Notes under the pieces: generated by a model
The model's input: the letters and a program-made list of their open reading frames with translations, nothing else
Database searches by the model: none
Told to the model about the DNA's origin: nothing
Assembly: GCF_014196845.1 (NCBI RefSeq)
Contig: NZ_JACIEM010000001.1
Location: 806,001 to 870,000 of the forward strand
Reading direction: 5' to 3'
DNA: 64,000 bases
From: Aurantimonas endophytica
GTDB lineage: Bacteria > Pseudomonadota > Alphaproteobacteria > Rhizobiales > Rhizobiaceae
Made by a program: the position numbers and the translations under genes
Shown: positions 19,122 through 29,499 of the stretch, piece by piece
Layout of the letters: every line of letters begins with the position of its first letter
Numbering within the stretch: the first letter of the stretch is position 1

Positions 19122-20111
19122 TCAGATCGCGAACTTCGTCCGGTCGTAGTGCTGCGCCCGCATCTCGCGGATGGTGCGGGAGCGCGAGCGCATCACCAGC
19201 GTGTGGGTGGTGACGCGGTCGCGGTAGAAGCGCACGCCGTCGAGCAGATTGCCGTCGGTGACCCCGGTGGCGGCGAAGATCACGTCGCCCGAAGCCATCT
19301 CCTCGGCGGTATAGATCCGGTAGGGATCGCTGATCCCCATCTTTTCCGCCCTGGCGCGCTTCTCGTTGGTGTTGAGCTGCAGCCGGCCCTGCATCTGGCC
19401 GCCGGTGCAGCGCAATGCCGCCGCGGCCAGCACGCCTTCCGGCGCGCCGCCGATGCCCATGTAGATGTCGATGCCGGTCTCTTCCGAATCCGTCGTGTGG
19501 ATCACCCCGGCAACGTCACCGTCGCCGATCAGGCGGATCGCCGCACCCGCGGCGCGTACCGTCTCGATCAGTTGCGCGTGGCGCGGACGATCGAGGATGC
19601 AGGCGGTGATCTCGGTGATCTTGACGCCCTTCGCCTTGGCCAGCGCCGCGAGGTTTTCCTCTGGCGACAGAGCAAGGTTCACGATCCCGTCCGGGTAGCC
19701 CGGGCCAACCGCGATCTTCTCCATGTAGACGTCGGGCGCGTTGAGCAGGCTGCCTCGCACCGCCATGGCGATGACGGCGAGCGAATTCGGCAGGTTCTTG
19801 GCGCAGACCGTTGTGCCCTCGAGCGGGTCCAGGGCGATGTCGACCTTCGGCCCGACCTTCGTTCCGACCGATTCGCCGATGTACAGCATCGGCGCCTCGT
19901 CACGCTCGCCCTCGCCGATCACGATGGTGCCGTCGATGGCCAGCTGGTTGAGCTCCGAGCGCATAGCGTCGACTGCGGCCTGGTCTGCCGCCTTCTCGTC
20001 GCCGCGGCCGCGTAGCCGTGCCGCCGCGACGGCGGCCTTCTCGGTGACCCGGGCGATCTCGAGAGTCAGGACCCGGTCCAGCATCTCGCCGCCTGTATTG
20101 CCCTCGGTCAT
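19122..20111 (-). CDS. glpX: Class II fructose-1,6-bisphosphatase
   Basis: A 329-residue GlpX enzyme that removes the 1-phosphate of fructose-1,6-bisphosphate in gluconeogenesis. Family motifs visible are TIVIGEGERDEAPMLYIGE, VDIALDPLEGTT (metal-binding aspartate and glutamates) and MGIGGAPEGVLAAAAL, ending with ATGVTDGNLLDGVRF. Full length. In this order it lies between hom and recJ, all on the minus strand, an arrangement widely seen in alphaproteobacteria. Confidence 0.95.
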   Translation of the reverse strand: MTEGNTGGEMLDRVLTLEIARVTEKAAVAAARLRGRGDEKAADQAAVDAMRSELNQLAIDGTIVIGEGERDEAPMLYIGESVGTKVGPKVDIALDPLEGTTVCAKNLPNSLAVIAMAVRGSLLNAPDVYMEKIAVGPGYPDGIVNLALSPEENLAALAKAKGVKITEITACILDRPRHAQLIETVRAAGAAIRLIGDGDVAGVIHTTDSEETGIDIYMGIGGAPEGVLAAAALRCTGGQMQGRLQLNTNEKRARAEKMGISDPYRIYTAEEMASGDVIFAATGVTDGNLLDGVRFYRDRVTTHTLVMRSRSRTIREMRAQHYDRTKFAI

Positions 20112-20278
20112 GTCCCCGTCTCCTCCTGGCGTCCGGATTTCGCTCCGGCTTCGGCCTGCGCCTGATATGTCCCGGCCGTGTGAAAGCGCAATGTCATTGA
20201 AGCATGGCGCTTCACGTCGACAGGTCCGACGGCGCCCGCGACCTGCAGCCGCGCCGATCCCGAGGCTGCCTGCGGCTC

Positions 20279-21583
20279 TTAGCTGAGCGCCTCGATGCGG
20301 ATCATTTTCGGCTCGCCCTTCAGGTGCCCGTCCTTCGACACCGCCTCCAACGCCTTGCGAACCGCCGCTTCCGTGGTCTCGTGGGTCACGAGAACGACTG
20401 GTGCGGTCGACGGATCGCCCGAGCCTGCCTGCTTGCGCTGCACGATCGATTCCAGCGAGATCTGGTTCTCGGCCATGCGCCGCGCGATCGAGGCAAAGGC
20501 GCCCACCCGGTCGTAGACCGACAGGCGAATATAGTAGCCGCCTTCATGGGCGCGCATGCGGGCCCGCTTGTAGGGCGCGAGCTTGGCCGGCGGCAGGCCG
20601 AGCGTGGGCGGCAGCACTCCGCCGGCAACGTCCATGATGTCGGACAGGACGGCGGAGGCGGTCGCCTCGCCGCCGGCGCCGGGACCGGCGAGCAGGATCG
20701 AGCCGAGAAGGTCGGTGTCGACGGCCACCGCATTGGTCACGCCGTTCACCTGCGCCATCGCCGAGCTCGACGGGATCATCGTCGGGTGCACGCGCTGCTC
20801 GATGCCGGTCTCGGTGCGCTGGGCGACTGCCAGCAGCTTGATCCGGTAGCCGAGCTCGGCGGCGGCCGCTATGTCGTCGTTGGTGACCGCGGAGATGCCC
20901 TCGATGAACACGCTGTCGAGGTCGATCTCGCAGCCGAAGGCGAGCGACGTCAGGATCGCCAGCTTGTGCGCGGCGTCGAATCCGCCGATGTCGAAGGTCG
21001 GGTCGGCTTCGGCATAGCCGAGCCGCTGGGCGTCCGCCAGGCAGTCGTCGAACGCGATTCCCTCGGCCTCCATGCGGGTGAGCATGTAGTTGCAGGTGCC
21101 GTTGAGGATGCCGTAGACGCGGCTGACGCTGTTGCCGGAAAGACCTTCCCGCATCGTCTTGATGATCGGGATACCACCCGCGACCGCCGCCTCGAACAGG
21201 ATTTCGGTGCCCTTGCGCGCGGCAAGCCGTGCGAGCGCCACGCCGTGATGGGCAAGCAGCGCCTTGTTGGCGGTCACCACAGGAATACCGCGGCCGAGCG
21301 CGGCCTTGACCGCATCGTGCGCCGGCCCCTCGGCGCCACCGATGAGCTCGACGAACACGTCGATCTCGGCTTCGGAGGCCAGCGCGACAGGATCGTCGAA
21401 CCAGGCGAGGCCCGTCGTATCGATGCCCCGGTCCTTCGTCCGGTCGCGCGCCGACACCGCGGCGACCTCGATCGGCCGTCCGACGCGGTTCGCCAGCGTC
21501 TCCGACTTGGCCTCAATCAGCCGTGCAAGACTCGCACCGACGGTTCCGAGCCCGGCGAGGCCGAGCCGCAAGGGACTGTTCAT
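20279..21583 (-). CDS. hom: Homoserine dehydrogenase
   Basis: A 434-residue enzyme that reduces aspartate semialdehyde to homoserine for threonine and methionine synthesis. It has the NAD(P)-binding GLAGLGTVGASLA at the N terminus, the VVTANKALLAHHG segment, the catalytic GILNGTCNYMLTRM region, and a C-terminal ACT domain from about residue 350 (YYIRLSVYDRVGAFASIARRMAENQISLESI), which normally mediates threonine feedback. Follows the aminotransferase by 40 bases, same strand. Confidence 0.96.
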   Translation of the reverse strand: MNSPLRLGLAGLGTVGASLARLIEAKSETLANRVGRPIEVAAVSARDRTKDRGIDTTGLAWFDDPVALASEAEIDVFVELIGGAEGPAHDAVKAALGRGIPVVTANKALLAHHGVALARLAARKGTEILFEAAVAGGIPIIKTMREGLSGNSVSRVYGILNGTCNYMLTRMEAEGIAFDDCLADAQRLGYAEADPTFDIGGFDAAHKLAILTSLAFGCEIDLDSVFIEGISAVTNDDIAAAAELGYRIKLLAVAQRTETGIEQRVHPTMIPSSSAMAQVNGVTNAVAVDTDLLGSILLAGPGAGGEATASAVLSDIMDVAGGVLPPTLGLPPAKLAPYKRARMRAHEGGYYIRLSVYDRVGAFASIARRMAENQISLESIVQRKQAGSGDPSTAPVVLVTHETTEAAVRKALEAVSKDGHLKGEPKMIRIEALS

Positions 21584-21623
21584 GGGTACCTGATCGTTCT
21601 CGGGGTCGCGGCCGGGTTCCCGG

Positions 21624-22841
<1,218 letters not shown>

Positions 22842-22893
22842 GGTGCTCGTCTCCCGGCTGGTTCGCGGGAATGGCGCAAACGACGTCTCGCGT

Positions 22894-23337
22894 CTACTCT
22901 CCGGCCTCGATTTGGCGCAGCACGTCCTCCGGACTCTGGGGGCGTGACGCAGCGGGCTGTTGCGCCTCCGGGCGCCGTGCCAGCGCCGCGTCGACCTCGG
23001 CCGCCTGCTGCTGGCGCAGCGCCTGGAGCCGTGCGACCTGCGCGGGGCCGCTGGACGGCGGAGTCGCAGCGCGCTGCTGGGCCATGGCACCGAGCTGCGC
23101 CTGGCCGGCCTGCGCCTCGGCATCCGTCAGTTGCGGCGCCGCGGCCCTCGGCACCGCGCCGAGCAACGGAAAGCCGTCCTCGTCCCGACGCTGCGCAGAC
23201 GGCACGGCAGGCGCCGCAGCAAGACGCATCGCGCCAACCGACGTGTCCTCGTCGTCCCCGAAGAACGACTGGCAACCGGCGGCCGGCACGATAGCGCAGC
23301 AGACGGCAAGGGTTCGCAGCAGGGAAAGCGGTATCAT
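22894..23337 (-). CDS. Putative lipoprotein, function unknown
   Basis: A 147-residue protein with a lipoprotein signal: hydrophobic stretch ending in PAAGC, lipidated cysteine at residue 22. The mature part is rich in Ala, Gln and Pro, with a Gln-rich helical segment (AQVARLQALRQQQAAEVDAAL) and no enzyme motif. It is most likely anchored in the outer or inner membrane and protrudes into the periplasm. 52 bases upstream of the aminotransferase, same strand. I do not recognise a family. Start ATG 23337 fits the promoter placed at 23371-23399. Confidence 0.7.
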   Translation of the reverse strand: MIPLSLLRTLAVCCAIVPAAGCQSFFGDDEDTSVGAMRLAAAPAVPSAQRRDEDGFPLLGAVPRAAAPQLTDAEAQAGQAQLGAMAQQRAATPPSSGPAQVARLQALRQQQAAEVDAALARRPEAQQPAASRPQSPEDVLRQIEAGE

Positions 23338-23370
23338 TGCCAGAAGGGCCTTCTTGAAACAGCGCTTTGT

Positions 23371-23399
23371 CTCATATCCTAGAGAGTGACCGTTTACAA
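23371..23399 (-). promoter_or_regulatory. Candidate sigma70 promoter for the lipoprotein-aminotransferase-hom transcript
   Basis: On the minus strand TTGTAA (23399-23394) and TATGAG (23376-23371) are separated by 17 bases, each matching four of six consensus positions. Transcription would start about 27 bases before ATG 23337. phaC is transcribed away on the other strand from the same intergenic region. Confidence 0.4.
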
Positions 23400-23512
23400 A
23401 GCGACACGGCGCGATTGCTCCGGATGACAGGTCCGACGAGTCGATCGGCGTTTTCGGCTCGCAGCGGCCGCGGCCGACATGGCCGGGCACGGGCACGACG
23501 GGAGGCAGAACG

Positions 23513-25345
23513 ATGACGGCGAAACAGCCGCACGACGGCAAGGGCCCCGGTTCGATCGGCGAGGATTACGTCGTTCGGGACCCGGAGGCTTTCGCACGCA
23601 ACATGGCGCGGATGCTCGAACAGATCGGCAAGGCAGCGGCCGCCTGGGTCGAGCCGCGTGAAAAGGGCGAGGTCGTCGACAGCGGCCCACTGCCGATGAG
23701 CGAACTCGTCACGACGCTATCAAAGGTCTCGGAGTACTGGCTGACGGACCCGGCCCGCGCCATCGAGGCTCAGACGACGCTCTTCGCCGGCTACATGGCG
23801 GTGTGGAACAACTCGATCCGTCGGCTGGCGGGCGAAGCCGACCTGCCGCCGATCGCTTCGGCCACAGGCGACAAGCGCTTCGCCGATGCGGAGTGGCAGA
23901 ACCATCCGTTCTTCGATTTCGTCAAGCAGGCCTACCTGCTCACCGCCAGATGGGCCGATGACCTCGTCGACAAGACCGAGGGGCTGGATCCCCACACCCG
24001 CCAGAAGGCGGCCTTCTACGTCCGGCAGATATCCAACGCGATCTCGCCGTCCAACTTCGTCGTCACCAACCCGGAACTGTTTCGCGAGACCGTCGCCTGC
24101 AACGGCGAGAACCTCGTTCGGGGCATGAAGATGTTCGCCGAGGACATGGCTGCGGGCCACGGCACGCTGAAGCTGCGTCAGGCGGACTATTCGTCATTCA
24201 AGGTCGGCCGCGACATGGCGGTCACTCCCGGCAAGGTCGTCGCACAGAACGACGTCTGCCAGATCATCCAGTACGCGCCGCAGACCGAGACGGTGTTCAA
24301 GCGGCCGCTGCTCATCGTGCCGCCCTGGATCAACAAGTTCTACATTCTCGACCTGAACCCCGAAAAGTCGCTGATCCGCTGGCTGGTCTCGCAGGGCCAC
24401 ACGGTCTTCGTCGTCTCCTGGGTCAATCCGTCCGAGAAGCAGGCGGGCAAGGACTGGCAGGCCTATATCGAGGAAGGCATCGTCTTCGCCCTCGACACGA
24501 TCGAGGCGGCGACGGCCCAGCGCGAGGTCAACGCCGTCGGCTACTGCGTCGGCGGCACGCTGCTCGGTGCCTCGCTGGCCTATCTGAAGGCCGGCGGCGA
24601 CGAGCGCATCCGCTCCGCCACCTTCCTGACCACACAGATCGACTTCACCCATGCCGGCGACCTGAAGGTCTTCGTCGACGAGGCGCAGCTGAAGCTGATC
24701 GAGCGGTCGATGGACGCCAAGGGCTATCTCGACGGCTCGCAGATGGCGACGGCGTTCAACATGTTGCGGTCGGGGGATCTGATCTGGCCGTATTTCGTCA
24801 ACAATTACCTGAAGGGCAAGGAGCCCCTGCCCTTCGACCTGCTCTACTGGAACGCTGATTCCACGCGCATGCCGAAGGCCAACCATCTCTTCTATCTGCG
24901 CAACTGCTATCTGGAGAACAAGCTGGCGCGAGGCCATATGGAGATCGGCGGCCGCCGGCTCGACCTGTCGACGGTGGATCTCCCGATCTACAACCTCGCC
25001 ACCAAGGACGATCACATCGCACCGGCACGGAGCGTCTACACCGGCAGCCTCGCCTTTGGATCGCAGGTCACCTTCGTCCTCACCGGCTCCGGCCACATCG
25101 CCGGCGTCGTCAACCCGCCGGCCAAGCACAAGTATCAGTTCTGGACCGGCCCTTCGCCGGACATCGGCCGCAGCTACGAGGATTGGCTGCTCGCCGCGCG
25201 CGAGACGGGGGGCTCCTGGTGGCCGCATTGGCAGGAATGGCTGGCGCCGCAATCGGGCGCCAAGGTCAAGGCGCGCAAGCCGGGCGGGCGCAAGCTGAAG
25301 CCCATCGAGGACGCGCCGGGATCCTACGTGAAGGTCATGGCCTGA
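23513..25345 (+). CDS. phaC: Class I polyhydroxyalkanoate synthase
   Basis: A 610-residue synthase that polymerises (R)-3-hydroxyacyl-CoA, mainly 3-hydroxybutyryl-CoA, at the surface of PHA granules. The catalytic triad is visible: Cys345 in the lipase-like box GYCVGG, Asp499/500 in TKDDHIAP and His528 in GSGHIAGVVNPP. The PhaC N-terminal domain ends with RPLLIVPPWINKFYILDL. Length matches class I enzymes, which act without a PhaE or PhaR subunit. No other PHA genes (phaA, phaB, phasin, phaZ) are adjacent. Confidence 0.96.
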   Translation: MTAKQPHDGKGPGSIGEDYVVRDPEAFARNMARMLEQIGKAAAAWVEPREKGEVVDSGPLPMSELVTTLSKVSEYWLTDPARAIEAQTTLFAGYMAVWNNSIRRLAGEADLPPIASATGDKRFADAEWQNHPFFDFVKQAYLLTARWADDLVDKTEGLDPHTRQKAAFYVRQISNAISPSNFVVTNPELFRETVACNGENLVRGMKMFAEDMAAGHGTLKLRQADYSSFKVGRDMAVTPGKVVAQNDVCQIIQYAPQTETVFKRPLLIVPPWINKFYILDLNPEKSLIRWLVSQGHTVFVVSWVNPSEKQAGKDWQAYIEEGIVFALDTIEAATAQREVNAVGYCVGGTLLGASLAYLKAGGDERIRSATFLTTQIDFTHAGDLKVFVDEAQLKLIERSMDAKGYLDGSQMATAFNMLRSGDLIWPYFVNNYLKGKEPLPFDLLYWNADSTRMPKANHLFYLRNCYLENKLARGHMEIGGRRLDLSTVDLPIYNLATKDDHIAPARSVYTGSLAFGSQVTFVLTGSGHIAGVVNPPAKHKYQFWTGPSPDIGRSYEDWLLAARETGGSWWPHWQEWLAPQSGAKVKARKPGGRKLKPIEDAPGSYVKVMA

Positions 25346-25453
25346 GCCGGAACCCGCTGCCGCCCACGCCACAGGGGTTGAAGCCAGTGCGGTTCGATGC
25401 GACATCAGCTTGAACGCCTCGCCAACCATCCTGATCGTCGACCGGCCCCGCCC

Positions 25454-26305
25454 ATGACCACCTATCTCGCAGCCGAAGCCAATCCGACGCGCAACACGGG
25501 CGCCATCCGGCTCTACGACGAGGCGGCCTTCGCGGGCATGCGCCGCGCCTGCCAGCTGACGGCAAGATGCCTGGATGAACTGGCCGCTATCGTCGAGCCA
25601 GGCCTGCCGACCGAAGCGATCGATCGGTTCGTCTACGATTTCGCCATCGCCAACGACGCGGTGCCGGCGACGCTGAATTACCGCGGCTACACAAAGAGCG
25701 TCTGCACCTCGATCAACCACGTCGTCTGCCACGGCATTCCGAACGACAAGCCGCTCAAGGAAGGTGACATCGTCAATATCGACGTCACCTTCATCGTCGA
25801 TGGCTGGCATGGCGACTCCTCGCGCATGTATCCCGTGGGGCGGATCAAGCGGGCGGCGGAGCGGCTCTGCGACGTCACCTATCGCTCGCTGCTTCTCGGC
25901 ATCGAACAGGTCCGCCCGGGCGGCCATATCGGCGACATCGGCGAGGCGATCCAGACCTTCGCCGAGGCCGAGCGCTGCTCCGTCGTGCGGGATTTCTGCG
26001 GCCACGGCGTCGGGCGCCTGTTTCACGATGCGCCGAACGTCCTGCATTACGGCCGGCGTGGCGAAGGGCCGGAGATGCGCCCCGGCATGATCTTCACCAT
26101 CGAGCCGATGATCAATATCGGCCGGGCGCACGTGAAGATTCTCAGTGACGGCTGGACGGCGGTCACCCGGGACCGCTCGCTCTCGGCTCAGTACGAGCAC
26201 ACGGTCGGCGTCACCGAGACGGGCTGCGAGGTCTTCACCCTGTCGCCTGGCGGTCTGGACACGCCGGGTCTCGCAGTCGACGGTTCGGCCGGATCGGCCG
26301 ACTAG
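25454..26305 (+). CDS. map: Type I methionine aminopeptidase
   Basis: A 283-residue enzyme that removes the initiator methionine from new proteins. The five metal ligands are visible: two aspartates in [19 protein letters not shown], His in [13 protein letters not shown], Glu in FTIEPMIN and Glu in [30 protein letters not shown] is the substrate-side histidine segment. ATG 25454 is used; the frame is open upstream but reaches back toward the phaC end. The stop is 5 bases before radC, so the two are probably one transcript. Confidence 0.95.
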   Translation: MTTYLAAEANPTRNTGAIRLYDEAAFAGMRRACQLTARCLDELAAIVEPGLPTEAIDRFVYDFAIANDAVPATLNYRGYTKSVCTSINHVVCHGIPNDKPLKEGDIVNIDVTFIVDGWHGDSSRMYPVGRIKRAAERLCDVTYRSLLLGIEQVRPGGHIGDIGEAIQTFAEAERCSVVRDFCGHGVGRLFHDAPNVLHYGRRGEGPEMRPGMIFTIEPMINIGRAHVKILSDGWTAVTRDRSLSAQYEHTVGVTETGCEVFTLSPGGLDTPGLAVDGSAGSAD

Positions 26306-26310
26306 AAGCC

Positions 26311-27063
26311 ATGTCGCCCGCCGGCTCCGAGGAAGAAACCGAACAGTCCGGTCTCTCGGAAGCCGGTGGCCGTCCGGCACAGGATCAACCTGCCGCTCAT
26401 CACGACGGCCACCGCGACAGGCTTCGCGAACGTTTCGCCGCCGCGGGCGCAGACGCCCTCGCCGACTACGAGCTGCTCGAGCTGATCCTGTTCCGGACGA
26501 TCCCGCGCCGCGACGTCAAGCCGATCGCCAAGGCGCTGATCGCCCGGTTCGGCTCGTTGGCCGAGGTGCTCAACGCGCCCCGCCGCCGGCTGACCGAAAT
26601 CGCCGGGGTGAAGGACGCGGTGGCGCTCGATCTTTCCATCGTCGCCGCGATCAACCAGCGGGCGATGCGGTCGGCGGTCCGGCGGCGCGAGGTGCTGTCG
26701 TCGTGGGCGGCGGTACTCGATTATTGCACGGCGGCCATGGCGCACGAGAGCCGTGAGCAGTTCCGCATCCTGTTTCTGGACAAGAAGAACGCCCTGATAG
26801 CCGACGAGGTGCAGGGCACCGGCACCGTCGACCACACGCCGGTGTATCCCCGCGAGGTCGTCCGCCGGGCGCTCGAACTCTCCGCGACGGCGATCATCCT
26901 GGTCCACAACCACCCCTCGGGCGATCCCACCCCCTCCCGCGCCGATATCGAGATGACCCGGACGATCGCCGATGTGGCCCGGCCGCTCGGCATCGAGGTC
27001 CACGACCACATCATCATCGGCAAGGCCGGTCACGCCAGCCTGAAGGGCCTCCGGCTGCTCTGA
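26311..27063 (+). CDS. radC: RadC family JAMM/MPN-domain protein
   Basis: A 250-residue protein with an N-terminal helix-hairpin-helix-like segment ([25 protein letters not shown]) and a C-terminal metal-dependent JAMM domain: [18 protein letters not shown] (about residues 195-212) carries the His-X-His...Asp zinc ligands. The historical DNA-repair role of RadC is doubtful and the biochemical activity is unknown. The 25-residue N terminus before [13 protein letters not shown] is low-complexity. map and radC adjacency is common in this order. Confidence 0.93.
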   Translation: MSPAGSEEETEQSGLSEAGGRPAQDQPAAHHDGHRDRLRERFAAAGADALADYELLELILFRTIPRRDVKPIAKALIARFGSLAEVLNAPRRRLTEIAGVKDAVALDLSIVAAINQRAMRSAVRRREVLSSWAAVLDYCTAAMAHESREQFRILFLDKKNALIADEVQGTGTVDHTPVYPREVVRRALELSATAIILVHNHPSGDPTPSRADIEMTRTIADVARPLGIEVHDHIIIGKAGHASLKGLRLL

Positions 27064-27106
27064 GCGCAGTCCCGCTCCGCCCTAAAGAAATAAGACGAAC
27101 TGCCGC

Positions 27107-27135
27107 TTGCCGCAGGGTGATGCTACGTATATCGT
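27107..27135 (+). promoter_or_regulatory. Candidate sigma70 promoter upstream of the EEP-fold gene
   Basis: TTGCCG (27107-27112) and TATCGT (27130-27135) are 17 bases apart in a locally AT-richer stretch. This places a start about 27 bases before ATG 27169. Confidence 0.35.
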
Positions 27136-27168
27136 AAGCAAATCGTCGTTTGTTACACGGGAACCAAC

Positions 27169-28215
27169 ATGGCCCGGGCGCGGTTAAGCTTCACGACATT
27201 CAACCTCCTCAATCTCAACCGGCCCGGACTGCCGCTCTACAAGTCGAGCAAGCCCTGGACGCTGGAAGAGTACGACGCCAAGATCGACTATACGGCGCGC
27301 CAGCTGAAAACCCTGCGGTCCGACGTGTACGGCTTCCAGGAGCTGTGGCACGGCGATGCTCTCGTCGACGTGTTGAGCGGAGCGGGGATGGAGCGGGCCT
27401 ACACGGCGCTGGTTCCGCCCGGACATGATGGCTCGCGCATCGTCTGTGCCGGCGCGGTGAAGAGCGAGATCCTCATCGGCGACCCCGAATGGATCGAGCG
27501 TTTTCCCGACGATTTCATCCTGAAGAGCGGGGGCGATGACGAGCAGACGAGCGAGATCGCCGTCTCGGTCAGCCGCTTCTCGCGGCCGGTCCTGCACTTC
27601 CGGATCAAGCCGGTTGCGACATCCCCCGAAATCCACGTCTTCGTCTGCCATTTCAAGTCGAAGGCGCCGACCCAGGTCTTCCGCGAGCCATGGTACGACA
27701 AGCCGGTGCATGCACCCTATGCCGAGGCGATCGGCGCCGGCCTTTCGACCATCAGGCGCACGGCCGAGGCAACGGCATTGCGCATGATCCTCACCAGGCT
27801 CATGAAAGGCACGAACGATCCGGTCGTCGTCCTCGGCGACGTCAATGACGGGCTGCTCAGCAACACGCTGAACATCCTCACCGGTCAGCCGCGCTACCTG
27901 ATGGGCTTCCAGACGGGGGGTGGCGACACCGACCTCTACACCGCCCAGACCCTGCAGCAATATCGCAGCACCCGCGACGTCTACTACACCCACGTCTTCC
28001 AGAACGAGCGGGAATCGCTGGACCAGATCCTCGTCAGCCAGGAATTCTACGACAACAGCCGGCGGCGCATCTGGAGCTTCAAGGATCTCGTTGTCCAGAA
28101 CGACCACCTGAACTTCGACGCACACCGCGATCTCGGCTCGAACGACCACGGGGTCATCCGTGCGACCTTCGAATTCAATCCGCTCAAGGCCGCCGCCGAA
28201 GACGCAACAGGCTGA
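27169..28215 (+). CDS. Endonuclease/exonuclease/phosphatase-fold protein
   Basis: A 348-residue protein with the EEP (DNase I-like) core: FTTFNLLNLN with the metal-contact Asn, VYGFQELW with the metal glutamate, FVCHFKSKAP, VVLGDVNDG and the closing SNDHGVI. No signal peptide or membrane segment is present, so it is probably cytoplasmic. The fold is shared by nucleases, phosphodiesterases and sphingomyelinases; I cannot choose among them. GGGAAC lies just before ATG 27169. Converges on usg. Confidence 0.8.
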   Translation: MARARLSFTTFNLLNLNRPGLPLYKSSKPWTLEEYDAKIDYTARQLKTLRSDVYGFQELWHGDALVDVLSGAGMERAYTALVPPGHDGSRIVCAGAVKSEILIGDPEWIERFPDDFILKSGGDDEQTSEIAVSVSRFSRPVLHFRIKPVATSPEIHVFVCHFKSKAPTQVFREPWYDKPVHAPYAEAIGAGLSTIRRTAEATALRMILTRLMKGTNDPVVVLGDVNDGLLSNTLNILTGQPRYLMGFQTGGGDTDLYTAQTLQQYRSTRDVYYTHVFQNERESLDQILVSQEFYDNSRRRIWSFKDLVVQNDHLNFDAHRDLGSNDHGVIRATFEFNPLKAAAEDATG

Positions 28216-28224
28216 GCCCGTCGA

Positions 28225-28506
28225 TCAGTGGAGCAGCCCGCCATCCTTGACCAGCCGCACCTCGCGCGGCTTGATCAGGCCCGCATGCATTACCCTTACC
28301 GAATGGATCGCCGCCTCGACCTCCCGTTCCCAGTGATCGAGAAACCGCTTCAGCCTGGGGTAGTCGGGTGCGAGGTCCTCGAACTGCCAGAAGAAGCTCT
28401 GCAGGAAGCTCGGATGATCCGGCATCCGGTAGAGCACCTCGGCGCTCGTCAGGCCGTAGCCGCCGAGCATGCGGACGAATTGCGGGTCGGCAGTTCTCTT
28501 CGTCAT
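28225..28506 (-). CDS. usg: Usg family small protein
   Basis: A 93-residue protein matching the Usg family (LTSAEVLYRMPDHPSFLQSFFWQFEDLAPDYPRLKRFLDHWEREVEAAIHSV). The family is confined mainly to alphaproteobacteria and was first noted beside tryptophan synthesis genes; its biochemical role is not established. No signal peptide or membrane segment. The true ATG is 28506; a longer frame upstream runs into the gap before the SDR gene and has no support. Confidence 0.85.
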   Translation of the reverse strand: MTKRTADPQFVRMLGGYGLTSAEVLYRMPDHPSFLQSFFWQFEDLAPDYPRLKRFLDHWEREVEAAIHSVRVMHAGLIKPREVRLVKDGGLLH

Positions 28507-28628
28507 CGGCGCACCCCATCGCAGCGCCAGCCGGACAGGAGGCCGGCAGGCAAAGGCTGCGGCGTAAGCGGTTAACAATGGCTTAAGCGGCCGCCGTCTG
28601 GCAAGCCGGCAGCGGTGCGGCGAAACGC

Positions 28629-29357
28629 TCAGCCGCGCGGCGTGCGCAGCCGCGAACGGCCGCCGTCTATGCCGATCACCTGCCCGGTGATCCACGACCC
28701 CGCCTCCGTCAGCAGCAGCTCGCCCATGGCGGCGATGTCGCCGGTGGTGCCGAGCCGCGGAATCGGGTGAAGGTTCGCCACCGCCTCCGCCATGCGCGGC
28801 GATCCGGCGACGGTGCGGCCGAGCGGCGTGTCGAGCAGCGACGGCGCGATGGCGTTGACCCGGATCTGCGGCGCGAACTCCGCCGCCAGCGACCTGACCA
28901 GGCCGACGACCGCGCCCTTCGCCATCGCGATCGAGGCGTGCGCGGCAAAGCCCTGGTCGACGGCAATTGTCGAGAAGAGCAGGACGCTCGCCCCCTCGGG
29001 CGCGGCCTTCAGCCCCGGCAGCAGGACCTGAATCACTTTCGCCGCGCCCAGCGCGTTGACCCTGAAAACATTGAGGAAGTCGTCCTCGACGAGCCGGTCG
29101 AACGGCTTCAGCGTGATCGTGCCGGCCGCATAGACGAGGCCGTTGAGCGGCTCGGCCGCAACAGCCGAGAGGCGCTGGATGCCGGCGTCGTCGAGGACGT
29201 CCAGCGCGAGCGCTTCCGCGCCGAGTTCGGCGGCGAGCGGCTCGACACCTTCGGCCGATCGTCCGGTCAGTACGAGCTCATGTCCCGCCCCAGCCAGTCG
29301 TCGCGCCATTGCCTCACCGACCCCGCCCTGGCCGCCCACGATCAGATATCTCGCCAT
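28629..29357 (-). CDS. Short-chain dehydrogenase/reductase-like protein lacking the catalytic tyrosine
   Basis: A 242-residue Rossmann protein of the SDR superfamily: nucleotide loop VGGQGGVGEA (residues 7-16), YAAGT for NNAG (76-80), Asn101, Ser129 in FSTIA, and the C-terminal ITGQVIGIDGG. In the Y-X-X-X-K active-site motif the lysine is kept (Lys147) but the tyrosine position is Ile143 (SIAMAK). The nucleotide loop also lacks the usual leading threonine. It may have an altered reaction or bind cofactor only. Divergently placed from the MarR-GNAT gene, with a palindromic site between them. Confidence 0.85.
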   Translation of the reverse strand: MARYLIVGGQGGVGEAMARRLAGAGHELVLTGRSAEGVEPLAAELGAEALALDVLDDAGIQRLSAVAAEPLNGLVYAAGTITLKPFDRLVEDDFLNVFRVNALGAAKVIQVLLPGLKAAPEGASVLLFSTIAVDQGFAAHASIAMAKGAVVGLVRSLAAEFAPQIRVNAIAPSLLDTPLGRTVAGSPRMAEAVANLHPIPRLGTTGDIAAMGELLLTEAGSWITGQVIGIDGGRSRLRTPRG

Positions 29358-29443
29358 GCAGTCCTCCGTTGCGGCTTGGCAGATGCGTTCTTGCGCAACG
29401 CCTGCAAGTGCGACACAGCGCGCTGCATCGGCAATGCCGGTTG

Positions 29444-29458
29444 CTTGACTATGTCAAG
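29444..29458. promoter_or_regulatory. Palindromic operator candidate between the SDR and MarR-GNAT genes
   Basis: CTTGAC-TAT-GTCAAG: perfect 6-base arms around a 3-base centre. It contains TTGAC, a -35-like hexamer, on both strands, so a bound protein would block RNA polymerase either way. It lies 42 bases before the MarR-GNAT start. MarR proteins usually bind such short palindromes in their own divergent promoters, which makes the neighbouring regulator the obvious candidate. Confidence 0.55.
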
Positions 29459-29499
29459 TTTCTTACCGAGGATCACGCTTCTAGCCCGGAGTGCCTCTC

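Noticed and set aside
24194-26380. A minus-strand open frame of about 730 codons across phaC and map
   Set aside because: Shadow frame; the plus-strand PhaC and Map proteins have complete catalytic motifs.
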